Source: Pseudomonadota bacterium
GTDB taxonomy: Bacteria; Pseudomonadota; Gammaproteobacteria; Burkholderiales; SG8-39
DNA length: 13,390 nt
Assembly (NCBI GenBank): GCA_021848555.1
Contig: JAJZUN010000026.1
Span: 1-13,390, forward strand
Direction of reading: 5' to 3'
A program made the translations under genes and the position numbers. How positions within the stretch are numbered: position 1 is the stretch's first letter; each line of letters begins with the position of its first letter. This document shows positions 6,503-13,390 of the stretch, piece after piece. The notes under the pieces are model-generated. The model worked only from the letters and a program-made list of their open reading frames with translations, searched no databases and was not told the DNA's origin.

Positions 6503-7558
6503 TTGAGCGTAAGCGACACCCTGGAGCCGAACCGTATCCGCCGCGTGCTGGTCACCAAGCTGCGCCATCATGGCGATGTATTGCTGGCCAGCCCGGTGCT
6601 GGGCGCGCTCAAGCGGCAGTTGCCGAACGCCGAAATCGACGCCCTGGTCTATCACGACACGCGCGACATGCTGGCGGAGCATCCGGCGCTGTGCCAATTG
6701 CACCTGGTGCGCAAAGGCGGCGCGTTAAGCGAGGAGTGGCGCCTGTTGCTGGCCCTGCGATCGCGCCGCTACGACCTTTTGGTCCACCTCACCAGCAGCG
6801 CGCGCGGCGCATGGCTGGCGCGCGTTCTGCAGCCGGCGGTTTCGGTGGCGCCCAACCATGCCGGTAGTCTGTATCGAAACAGCTTCACCCATCTTTATTC
6901 CCAGGCGAATGCCCGCCACATGGTGGAATGCAATCTGGACGCCCTGCGCCGGATCGGACTCTGGCCGGAGGAAGCGGACAAGAAACTGCTATTGGTCGCA
7001 GGGGCGGAGGCGGAGCGCAGCGCGGAGCAGCACCTGTGCGACCTCGGCCTCGAAGCCGGCAAATTCATTCTGATCCACCCTACTTCGCGCTGGCAGTTCA
7101 AATGCTGGCCCGAGGCAAAAGTGGCGGAACTGGCGACGCGGCTGGCGGAGCACGGCTGGCCTTTGCTTTTCACCAGCGGCCCGGATCCGCAGGAAACCGG
7201 AATGATGCAACGCATCCTCGCCCGCCTGCCCTTCCAGGCCCCGAGCCTGGCGGGGAAGCTGACCTTGAAGCAACTGGCCGCATTGACGGCGCGCGCGCGC
7301 CTGTTCATCGGCATGGACTCGGCGCCGATGCACATCGCGGCCGCCGTCGGCACCCCGGTGGTGGCGCTGTTCGGTCCGAGCGGCGAAAACATCTGGGGAC
7401 CGTGGCAGGTGCCGGCCCGGGTCATTAACTCGGATCATTCCTGCCGCCCCTGCGGCTTCGACGGCTGCGGCGGCAGCAAGCGCAGCGACTGCCTGGAAAC
7501 CATCCCGGCGGACCGGGTTCTTAACGCGGCTCTGGAATTGATGGAGCAAACGCGTTGA
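6503..7558 (+). CDS. waaQ: WaaQ-like LPS heptosyltransferase (heptosyltransferase III type, GT9)
   Basis: The 351-residue protein is a family 9 (GT-B) glycosyltransferase most like WaaQ/RfaQ, which adds heptose III to heptose II of the LPS core from ADP-heptose. VLVTKLRHHGDVLLASPVL carries the catalytic-type Asp25. IHPTSRWQFKCWP matches the WaaQ donor-site segment, and IGMDSAPMHIAAAVGTPVV (Asp272) followed by ALFGPSG is the family C-terminal signature. Near the end four cysteines (314, 317, 322, 330) form a compact C-x2-C-x4-C-x7-C cluster. The TTG at 6503 is the only reasonable start before the first beta strand apart from a GTG at 6545 that would cut into it. No clear Shine-Dalgarno sequence is visible, so the start is less sure than the family. 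It leads a six-gene run; the next gene begins 19 bases on. A true heptose specificity is inferred from motif similarity. Confidence 0.87.
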   Translation: MSVSDTLEPNRIRRVLVTKLRHHGDVLLASPVLGALKRQLPNAEIDALVYHDTRDMLAEHPALCQLHLVRKGGALSEEWRLLLALRSRRYDLLVHLTSSARGAWLARVLQPAVSVAPNHAGSLYRNSFTHLYSQANARHMVECNLDALRRIGLWPEEADKKLLLVAGAEAERSAEQHLCDLGLEAGKFILIHPTSRWQFKCWPEAKVAELATRLAEHGWPLLFTSGPDPQETGMMQRILARLPFQAPSLAGKLTLKQLAALTARARLFIGMDSAPMHIAAAVGTPVVALFGPSGENIWGPWQVPARVINSDHSCRPCGFDGCGGSKRSDCLETIPADRVLNAALELMEQTR

Positions 7559-7577
7559 ACGCAGCGGAACGCGCCGC

Positions 7578-8669
7578 ATGAACATCCTGCACACCGAAGC
7601 CTCCTGCGGCTGGGGCGGCCAGGAAATCCGCATCCTGGAAGAAGCGCGCGGCCTGATCGCCCGCGGCCATGCCGTCAGCCTGGCCTGCCCGCCCGAGGCA
7701 CGGATATTTTCCGAGGCGAAACGCTACGGCGTGCCGGCCGTCGCCTTGCCCATAGCCCGCAAAAACCTGGCCGGCCTGCTGGCACTGCGCCGCCACATCG
7801 CGCGCAACCGGCCCGATGTGATCAACACCCACAGTTCCACCGATACCTGGTTGGCCGCGCTGGCGCGGCTTTTCCTGGCGGCCCCGCCGCCGCTGGTGCG
7901 CACCCGCCACATCTCCGCGCCTATCCCGCGCAACGCCGCCTCGCGCTGGCTTTACACCCGCGCCACGACGCATATCGTCACCACCGGGGAACGCCTGCGC
8001 GAGACCTTGATCCGCGACAACGGCTATCCGGGCGGGATGATCACCTCCGTCCCCACCGGTATCGATCCGCAACGCTTCCTGCCGGGGGATCGCCTGGCTG
8101 CACGCAAGGACCTGGCTCTGGCTCCCGATCTGCGCTATATCGGCATCGTCGCCACCCTGCGCAGCTGGAAAGGCCACCACCATCTGATCGATGCCTGCCG
8201 CCAGATCACGCGCCATGACTGGCGCCTGCTGATCATCGGCGACGGCCCCAGACGCGACTACTTGCACGAAATGGTAGCGCGGCTGGAACTGGGTGAGCGG
8301 GTGCGCTTTCTCGGCCAGCGCGACGACCCGGAACGTTGGCTGCCTGCCCTCGATGTGTTCTGCCTGCCCTCCTACGCCAACGAAGGCGTGCCGCAGGCGC
8401 TGCTCCAGGCCATGCTCGCCGGCATACCCATCGTGACCACGCCCGTAGGCAGCATTACCGAACTGCTGGAGCATGAGAAAAGCGCGCTGATCGTTGCACC
8501 CGAGAATGTGCCCGCGCTGGCGCAAGCGATGCAGCGCCTGCTGGATGATCCGCAACTGGGCGCTCGCCTGTGCGCGGCCGCCCGCGCCACGGCACTGGCA
8601 CGCTACACCCGGGAGTCCATGCTCGACGCCATGCAGCAGATTTTAGAAAGGGTGACGCATGCCCACTGA
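7578..8669 (+). CDS. Family 4 glycosyltransferase with E-x7-Q variant
   Basis: The 363-residue protein has the GT-B fold. The N-terminal domain opens with MNILHTEASCGWGGQEIRIL, with the Gly-Gly acceptor-side loop, followed by INTHSSTDTW and VRTRHISAP. The linker has VPTGIDPQRF, and the C-terminal domain has IVATLRSWKGHHHLIDA. The donor-site motif reads NEGVPQALLQAMLAG, so Glu269 is kept but the second Glu of the usual E-x7-E is Gln277. Related family 4 enzymes from proteobacterial LPS loci carry this variant, so it does not by itself mean loss of activity. The protein should transfer a hexose or similar sugar in the cytoplasm during core or O-unit assembly; specificity is unknown. It starts 19 bases after the WaaQ-like gene, and its last 11 bases overlap the next gene. 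Confidence 0.87.
   Translation: MNILHTEASCGWGGQEIRILEEARGLIARGHAVSLACPPEARIFSEAKRYGVPAVALPIARKNLAGLLALRRHIARNRPDVINTHSSTDTWLAALARLFLAAPPPLVRTRHISAPIPRNAASRWLYTRATTHIVTTGERLRETLIRDNGYPGGMITSVPTGIDPQRFLPGDRLAARKDLALAPDLRYIGIVATLRSWKGHHHLIDACRQITRHDWRLLIIGDGPRRDYLHEMVARLELGERVRFLGQRDDPERWLPALDVFCLPSYANEGVPQALLQAMLAGIPIVTTPVGSITELLEHEKSALIVAPENVPALAQAMQRLLDDPQLGARLCAAARATALARYTRESMLDAMQQILERVTHAH
8646..8652 (+). promoter_or_regulatory. Ribosome binding site for the SAM-fold gene, inside the preceding gene
   Basis: GAAAGGG ends six bases before the ATG at 8659. It lies within the 3' end of the family 4 glycosyltransferase gene and supports the choice of a start that overlaps that gene by 11 bases. 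Confidence 0.55.
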
Positions 8670-9399
8670 GCGCGAATTGACCGGCATGCTGGACCGCGAT
8701 GCCGCTGCCGGGCTGGCCCAATTCCAGGCGCTGATCGCCGGCCTTCCCTATGAGCGCAAGGGCATCCTGTTTTCGGAAATGTTTTTCTTCTGGCGTTGCG
8801 CCCGCACCCTCAAGCCGCGCCGCATCCTGGAGTCGGGGCGCGCGCGCGGCCAGAGCACGCTGATCCTGTCGCATTGCTTTCCCGAAACAGAAATCCTCAG
8901 CGTCGAGTACGACCGCAATTCGCCCGATGTGGCGGTGGCCGCGGCACGCCTGCAGGGTCGCGGCAATGTGCAGCAACTGTTCGGCGACGCAACCCGGCTG
9001 CTGCCGCAAATGGCGCAGGCGGGTGACGTAGCCCTGATCGACGGTCCCAAAGGCTATCGCGGCCTGCGCCTCGCGCTGCGCCTGCTTGCCGACGGGAAGA
9101 TGCCCTTGGTGTTCCTGCATGACACGGCCACCGGCTCGCAGGAGCGGCGCTACCTCTTGAGCAACATGCCGGAAGCGCTGTACAGCGACCAGCCGGCCTT
9201 CGCAGGGGTCGCCCACCATCTCGACCAGGGCGCATGGGACGAACTGCCCCAGGCCAACCGCTGGACTCCGGCAGGGGCACCGGCGGCCGGCTACGGTTTT
9301 TCGCTGGCCTGTCTGCCGCATCAAAGCGGTCGCGGCTATCGCGCGTTGCGGTTGCGGGCAGTCCTCGCTGGGTTCAGCCATCGCCTGCTGAAGACCTGA
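8659..9399 (+). CDS. Putative class I SAM-dependent methyltransferase-fold protein
   Basis: The 246-residue protein shows a Rossmann-like methyltransferase pattern. ILESGRARGQSTLIL (Glu58, Gly60, Gly64) fits motif I, where SAM would bind, and VEYD (Glu83) ends the second strand where the ribose-binding acid sits. DVALIDGPKGYRG (Asp128) is motif-IV-like, and FLHDTATGS (His154-Asp155) follows. The IDG and HD pair is typical of the group around Methyltransf_24 and CmcI-like proteins. No membrane segment or signal peptide is evident. Because it sits in a glycosyltransferase run with an 11-base overlap upstream, O-methylation of a sugar is the most natural guess. The substrate is not shown by sequence, and activity is unproved. 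The C-terminal 80 residues do not match anything I recognise. The ATG has a good ribosome binding site. Confidence 0.7.
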   Translation: MPTERELTGMLDRDAAAGLAQFQALIAGLPYERKGILFSEMFFFWRCARTLKPRRILESGRARGQSTLILSHCFPETEILSVEYDRNSPDVAVAAARLQGRGNVQQLFGDATRLLPQMAQAGDVALIDGPKGYRGLRLALRLLADGKMPLVFLHDTATGSQERRYLLSNMPEALYSDQPAFAGVAHHLDQGAWDELPQANRWTPAGAPAAGYGFSLACLPHQSGRGYRALRLRAVLAGFSHRLLKT

Positions 9400-9415
9400 G
9401 CACGGGCATCGCGTG

Positions 9416-10426
9416 ATGGCCATCGAAGCGGGCGCAGTGCAGGACATCCTGGTGGTGCAGGTTTCGCGCATCGGCGACACGCTGCTCGCCACCCCTGTTC
9501 TGCGCACGCTGGCTCAGGCTTTCCCCAAGGCGAGTCTCACCTGTCTGGCGCACCCGAATCGGGTGGAAATCCTACAAGGGCTCCCCTTCATACACCGTCT
9601 GGGCCGCATCACCAAGAACCTGGCCCCGCTGCGCGGCTGGCTGCCCGGCCGACGCCACGACCTGGCCCTGGTGTTCGGCTACGACCAGCCCCTGGTCGCC
9701 TATGCCTTGCGCGTCGCCCGGCGGGTGCTGGCGTTTCGCCAGGGCAATCCGGCGCTGGATGCGCGGCTCTGGCACGCCGTCGACCAACCCGCTTTCCAGA
9801 GCCGGCATGCCGTGGACTTTCAACTCGCCCTCACCGATGCGATCGGCCTGGCGCCCGCAGGCAAGTACTTGTCCTACGTCGTCACTGCCGCCGAGCGCGA
9901 GTGGGCCGGCGCTCGCCTGGCGCCCCTGCGGGGGCTGGGAGCGCGGCCGCTGATCGGCATGCAAATCGCCAGTTTCCCGACCAAGGCTTACCGCGACTGG
10001 CCGGTGTCCCATTTCATAGCGCTATGCCACCGCATCCGCACCGAGCAGCCGCATGCGCATTTCCTGATTTTCGGCGGCAGCCTGGAAAGTGAACGTACCC
10101 GGGCGCTGCATGCCGCGCTGCCGGAGTGCTCGACCCACTATGCCGGCAGCCTGACGCTGCGCCAGACCGCGGCGCTGATGAACGAAGTGGACCTATACGT
10201 CGGCGTGGATACCGGCCCGACCCACATCATGGGCGCGCTGCATCGACCCATGGTCGCGATGTATCACGGTTATTCTCCGAGCCGCCTGCTGGCGCCGCTG
10301 GAACATCCCTGCCTGTGGACCGTGGACCACCCGCGCGCAGGTCAGGGAAACTCGCCCGACGACACGCCGATGTCGGAGATCCCGGTGGACGCGGTGCTGG
10401 CCAAGGTGCGCGAGGCGCTGGCATGA
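9416..10426 (+). CDS. Second family 9 glycosyltransferase (heptosyltransferase-like)
   Basis: The 336-residue protein belongs to the ADP-heptose:LPS heptosyltransferase family (GT9, GT-B fold). ILVVQVSRIGDTLLATPVL contains the family's Gly-Asp (Asp21), and LYVGVDTGPTHIMGAL (Asp265) is the C-terminal donor-site signature. The segment GMQIASFPTKAYRDWP takes the place of the usual HP-x-S-x-x-K-x-W block. It differs clearly from the WaaQ-like protein encoded upstream, lacks that protein's cysteine cluster, and has a YHGYSPSRL stretch where many members have FGPT. It may use heptose or another sugar, so I do not give a waa name. The ATG at 9416 directly follows an in-frame GTG at 9413; either could be used, 13 to 16 bases after the preceding stop. 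Its stop overlaps the next start as ATGA. Confidence 0.85.
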   Translation: MAIEAGAVQDILVVQVSRIGDTLLATPVLRTLAQAFPKASLTCLAHPNRVEILQGLPFIHRLGRITKNLAPLRGWLPGRRHDLALVFGYDQPLVAYALRVARRVLAFRQGNPALDARLWHAVDQPAFQSRHAVDFQLALTDAIGLAPAGKYLSYVVTAAEREWAGARLAPLRGLGARPLIGMQIASFPTKAYRDWPVSHFIALCHRIRTEQPHAHFLIFGGSLESERTRALHAALPECSTHYAGSLTLRQTAALMNEVDLYVGVDTGPTHIMGALHRPMVAMYHGYSPSRLLAPLEHPCLWTVDHPRAGQGNSPDDTPMSEIPVDAVLAKVREALA

Positions 10427-11508
10427 ACTTCGCCCTGGTCGTGACCAACCTCGCCGGCGGCGGCGCCGAGCGCGCGATGTTGAATATCGCGGCGCTGCTC
10501 GCCGGGAAAGGACATGGCGTGAATCTGATCCTGCTCGAGCGCCTGATCGAGCACACCGTTCCGGATGGCATCAGTCTGCAGGTCGTCACCCCGCCGGACA
10601 GCGAGCTGGGCCACGGCTGGCTGGGCAAGCGCGTCGCTGCCTGGCGACTGGCCCGGTTGTGGAACAAACTCGCCGCGCGCCGGCCTATAGACCTGACGAT
10701 TTCCACCCTGCCCTATTGCGATGAAGTGGTGCGCCTAGCCCGCTTGCCGCGCGTGCGCTACCGCATCGCCAACACCCTGTCGGCGGAAATCGACGGCCTG
10801 GCCCGGCGCGATCCGGCCAGGGCCAGACGGCGCCTGGACCGGTACCGCGCCGTCTACGACGCGCAGCCGCTGATCGCGGTATCGGAAGGGGTGGCGGCCG
10901 ATCTGCGCCAGCGCCTGGGTCTCTGCGCCAACATCGCGACCATTTATAATCCCTTCGATTTCGAGCGCCTGCGCCAACTGGCCGCCGCGCCCGAAGGAGA
11001 TCTGCCCCGACGACCGTATGTGATCCATGTCGGCCGCTTTGCGCCTCAGAAACGCCATGATCTCCTGCTGGACGCGTGGAAGCGCGCCGGCCTGGAAATG
11101 GATTTGGTATTGCTGACCGACCCTGCGCCCGGCCTCAGCCGGCTGATCGAAGACAAGGGACTGGCCGGTCGGGTGACGGTAGCGGGCTTTCGCCCCAATC
11201 CCTACCCCTGGATCGCCGCGGCCGATCTGCTGGTGTTGTGCTCCGACCACGAAGGCCTGCCCAACGTGCTTATCGAAGCCCTGGCCTGCGGCACCCGCGT
11301 GGTCAGCACCGATTGCCCTTCGGGGCCGCGCGAAATACTGCGCGGCGATCTCGCACGCTGGCTGGCGCCGATGAATGACGCTGCAGCCCTGGCAAAGTGC
11401 ATGCGATCGGCGCTGCAGGAAGCGCGGCCCGGTCCGGTTGAACTCCACGCCTTCGCAGCCGACGCAGTGGCGGCCCGCTACGCGGCGCTTGCGGCAGGAA
11501 CACGCTGA
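10423..11508 (+). CDS. WabH-like family 4 glycosyltransferase
   Basis: The 361-residue GT-B protein begins with FALVVTNLAGGGAERAMLNI, the Gly-rich acceptor-side loop typical of the WabH/PglJ-like subgroup of family 4. The C-terminal domain has VIHVGRFAPQKRHDLLLDAW, then SDHEGLPNVLIEALACG with a complete E-x7-E motif (Glu277, Glu285), and VVSTDCPSGPREIL. In Klebsiella WabH adds a glucosamine-type sugar to the outer core; here only the family is certain. The ATG overlaps the previous stop by four bases and has GAGG seven bases upstream, which settles the start even though the frame is open further back into the preceding gene. The stop is two bases before the amidotransferase ATG, so all three are probably co-transcribed. 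Confidence 0.88.
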   Translation: MNFALVVTNLAGGGAERAMLNIAALLAGKGHGVNLILLERLIEHTVPDGISLQVVTPPDSELGHGWLGKRVAAWRLARLWNKLAARRPIDLTISTLPYCDEVVRLARLPRVRYRIANTLSAEIDGLARRDPARARRRLDRYRAVYDAQPLIAVSEGVAADLRQRLGLCANIATIYNPFDFERLRQLAAAPEGDLPRRPYVIHVGRFAPQKRHDLLLDAWKRAGLEMDLVLLTDPAPGLSRLIEDKGLAGRVTVAGFRPNPYPWIAAADLLVLCSDHEGLPNVLIEALACGTRVVSTDCPSGPREILRGDLARWLAPMNDAAALAKCMRSALQEARPGPVELHAFAADAVAARYAALAAGTR

Positions 11509-11510
11509 GC

Positions 11511-13355
11511 ATGTGCGGCATACTCGGCAGCGTCGGCACCCGCTGGCGCGAACAGGTTCCAGCCGCACTCGATAGCCTGCGAGCGCGCGGTCCGGATGAC
11601 CACGGCGTGGTCGACGCCGGCGCTGCGGTGTTCGGGCATCGCCGCCTCGCCATCATCGACCTGGCGGGCGGCGCCCAGCCGATGCAAAGTGCAGACCGCC
11701 GCTGGACCCTGGCGTTCAACGGCGAGATCTACAACTTCAGGGAATTGCGCGCGGAACTGGAAACCCAGGGCTGGGCCTTTCGTACCCATTCCGATACCGA
11801 AGTGCTGTTGCAGGGCTGGCTCGCCTGGGGAGAAAAGCTGCTGGACCGCCTGGACGGCATTTTCGCCTTCGCGCTGTGGGATGCGAAAACGCAACGCCTC
11901 GCGCTGGCACGCGACCGCGTCGGAATCAAACCGCTGTTCTACGCCGCCTTGGACGGCGGCCTCGTCTTCGCCTCCACGCTGGCGCCCTTCTTCGCCCTCC
12001 CGGGCTTTCCGCGCCAGCTCGACCATGCAGCCCTGCGCGACTACCTGGCGTGTCAGGCGGTGCAGTCGCCGCATTCCTTCCTGCGCGACGTGCAGCAGTT
12101 GCCGCCCGCCAGCCTGCTGCAGTTCGAGTTTGAAAGCGGCAGGCTGAGCACGCGCCGCTATTGGCGGCCGGCGGCGCCGCGCGTGCCCGCGCCCTCGTTC
12201 GACGCGGCTTTAGAGGCGGTGGACGCTGCGCTGCGCGAGAGCGTGCGCCGGCAGATGGTGGCGGACGTGCCCCTGGGCGCCTTTCTTTCCGGCGGCATCG
12301 ACTCCGGTCTGATGGTGCATTACATGGCCGAGGCGGGCGTGCGCCCGCTGAAGACGTTCAACATCCGCTTTCCGCAGGCGGGCTTCGACGAAACTTCGGC
12401 CGCGCGCGCGGTCGCCGGCCGCTACGCCACCGAGCACACCGTGATCGACGCCCCGAGCATAGACGCCGCCGCTTTCGAGGCCGCCATCGCCGCCCTCGAC
12501 CAGCCGCTGGCCGATCCGGCCTACGTGGCGACCAGCGAGTTGTCCCGCCTCACCCGACGCGCCGTCACCGTGGCCATCAGCGGCGATGGCGGCGACGAGT
12601 TGTTCGCCGGCTATCCGCGATTCTCGCAGACCGAGGATCGCTTTCCCGACAGCCTGGGCCGGCGCCTGCTGCGCCACGGTGCGCGCGCCGGCTGGCTGCC
12701 GGGCAGCCTGCTGCGCCGGGGCCTGGCAGGACGCGAGATGCTGCTCTACAAGCAGGTGGAACTGGGTCCGTTCGCGCGCTCGCGCAAGGACTTGGCGCGT
12801 TACCTCGATCCGGGCGCACTGGCCGCCTGCCGGCCGCAGGATACGCTGGAACTGTGGCGCAGCCTGACCCTGGAGTACGGACACGGCATGGACACGGCCG
12901 GCCTGATGCGCGCCGATCTCTGGACCTATCTGTCCGAAGATTGCCTGGTCAAGACCGACCGGGCAAGCATGAACCATAGCCTGGAAGTGCGTGTGCCCTT
13001 GCTGGGCAATCCGGTGCTGGACCTGGTTCTGGACTGGCCGGCCAGCGTGCATTACGACGCCGGCGGCGGCAAAGCCCTGCTGCGCGCCCTGGCGCGGCAG
13101 CATCTGCCGGCGGACGTGTGGGACCGGCCCAAACACGGTTTTTCCGTGCCTTTGCAGCACTATTTCAATGGACAATGGAACACGGCCTGCGAGCATTACA
13201 TCGCCCGCTGCGGGGAACTGGCGCCGTTCCTGAACGCCGTCGCCGTGCAACGGCTGTGGCAGGCGGCGAAACAAGGCAAGGCATCGCGGCGCCTGGCTTA
13301 CACCTTCGTGGTGCTGCTGATCTGGCTCGCCGGGCACGGTATTTCGAGCAATTGA
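11511..13355 (+). CDS. asnB: AsnB-type glutamine-hydrolysing asparagine synthetase / glycan amidotransferase
   Basis: The 614-residue protein is a complete class-II glutamine amidotransferase of the AsnB family. Cys2 becomes the N-terminal nucleophile after Met removal. Other glutaminase-site landmarks are RGPDDHG (26-32), HRRLAIIDL (from 43), NGEIYN (70-75) and SDTEV (94-98). The synthetase domain has the ATP-pyrophosphatase loop SGGIDS (260-265) and ISGDGGDELFAGY (356-368). Free AsnB makes asparagine from aspartate, glutamine and ATP. In polysaccharide loci, relatives such as WbpS of Pseudomonas are thought to turn sugar uronic acids into uronamides. Placement two bases after a glycosyltransferase gene and at the end of a glycan operon favours the latter, but the active-site motifs alone do not separate the two roles. 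AGGA lies 11 bases before the ATG. All recognised catalytic residues are present. Confidence 0.92.
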   Translation: MCGILGSVGTRWREQVPAALDSLRARGPDDHGVVDAGAAVFGHRRLAIIDLAGGAQPMQSADRRWTLAFNGEIYNFRELRAELETQGWAFRTHSDTEVLLQGWLAWGEKLLDRLDGIFAFALWDAKTQRLALARDRVGIKPLFYAALDGGLVFASTLAPFFALPGFPRQLDHAALRDYLACQAVQSPHSFLRDVQQLPPASLLQFEFESGRLSTRRYWRPAAPRVPAPSFDAALEAVDAALRESVRRQMVADVPLGAFLSGGIDSGLMVHYMAEAGVRPLKTFNIRFPQAGFDETSAARAVAGRYATEHTVIDAPSIDAAAFEAAIAALDQPLADPAYVATSELSRLTRRAVTVAISGDGGDELFAGYPRFSQTEDRFPDSLGRRLLRHGARAGWLPGSLLRRGLAGREMLLYKQVELGPFARSRKDLARYLDPGALAACRPQDTLELWRSLTLEYGHGMDTAGLMRADLWTYLSEDCLVKTDRASMNHSLEVRVPLLGNPVLDLVLDWPASVHYDAGGGKALLRALARQHLPADVWDRPKHGFSVPLQHYFNGQWNTACEHYIARCGELAPFLNAVAVQRLWQAAKQGKASRRLAYTFVVLLIWLAGHGISSN

Positions 13356-13367
13356 AGAGCACAAGTC

Positions 13368-13390
13368 ATGATCAGACCCGGCGGGAAATC
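13368..13390 (+). CDS. Probable start of the next gene, cut by the right edge
   Basis: An ATG 12 bases after the amidotransferase stop opens a frame reading MIRPGGK up to the window end, with GAAGAG about eight bases upstream as a possible ribosome binding site. The short spacing matches other junctions in the operon, so a further gene is likely. Seven residues are too few to suggest a family. Confidence 0.35.

Noticed and set aside
10126..10422. Upstream in-frame extension of the WabH-like gene
   Set aside because: It overlaps the conserved C-terminal domain of the family 9 gene in another frame and has no recognisable motifs. The glycosyltransferase fold begins at the ATG at 10423.
11511..13355. 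Exosortase A-associated amidotransferase and hence an exosortase/PEP-CTERM locus
   Set aside because: The N-terminal region lacks the pattern I associate with that group, and no exosortase, PEP-CTERM protein or related EPS gene is in the window.
12210..13364. 384-residue minus-strand open frame
   Set aside because: It lies opposite the complete AsnB gene with its catalytic motifs. Long antisense frames are expected in GC-rich coding DNA, and its protein shows no family features.

Overview
This 13.4 kb window is a surface-glycan (lipopolysaccharide core / O-antigen type) biosynthesis locus. It holds one partial gene on the minus strand at the left edge, then eleven complete genes and the probable first codons of a twelfth, all on the plus strand. 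The DNA is GC-rich and strongly codon-biased, and the genes are tightly packed with 4 to 11 base overlaps. The left-edge gene is waaC (heptosyltransferase I), which marks a Gram-negative bacterium with a heptose-containing LPS inner core. Overall gene style suggests a betaproteobacterium, but that assignment is a judgement from sequence style and not a proof. No RNA gene, CRISPR array, insertion sequence, integrase or phage gene was seen.

Layout. (1) Positions 1-251, minus strand: 5' part of waaC. It diverges from a WaaE-like family 2 glycosyltransferase (317-1078). The short space between them carries a perfect TATAAT for the minus strand. (2) 1168-2112: a family 2 glycosyltransferase standing alone between gaps of 89 and 130 bases, with patches of lower GC. 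(3) 2243-6337: a compact four-gene run of a family 2 glycosyltransferase, a CapM-like family 4 glycosyltransferase, a WbpV/WreQ-like nucleotide-sugar reductase/epimerase (SDR), and a WbpL/WecA-like polyprenyl-phosphate sugar-1-phosphate transferase. (4) A 165-base gap with a candidate promoter. (5) 6503-13355: a second compact run of a WaaQ-like heptosyltransferase, a family 4 glycosyltransferase with an unusual active-site motif, a SAM-methyltransferase-fold protein, a second family 9 glycosyltransferase, a WabH-like family 4 glycosyltransferase, and an AsnB-type glutamine amidotransferase. An ATG at 13368 probably begins the next gene.

How they may work together (inference). WaaC, the WaaE-like enzyme and the WaaQ-like enzyme would build and decorate the heptose region of the core. 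The SDR and WbpL-like pair would make a 6-deoxy-N-acetylhexosamine nucleotide sugar and load it on undecaprenyl phosphate to prime a separate lipid-linked oligosaccharide. The remaining glycosyltransferases would extend core or O-unit. The SAM-fold protein and the AsnB-like protein would add modifications, possibly methyl and amide groups. No flippase, polymerase, ABC exporter, ligase or 4,6-dehydratase lies in the window, so the system is incomplete here. Nothing points to a wholly new class of system; the most informative parts are the modification genes and the priming cassette.
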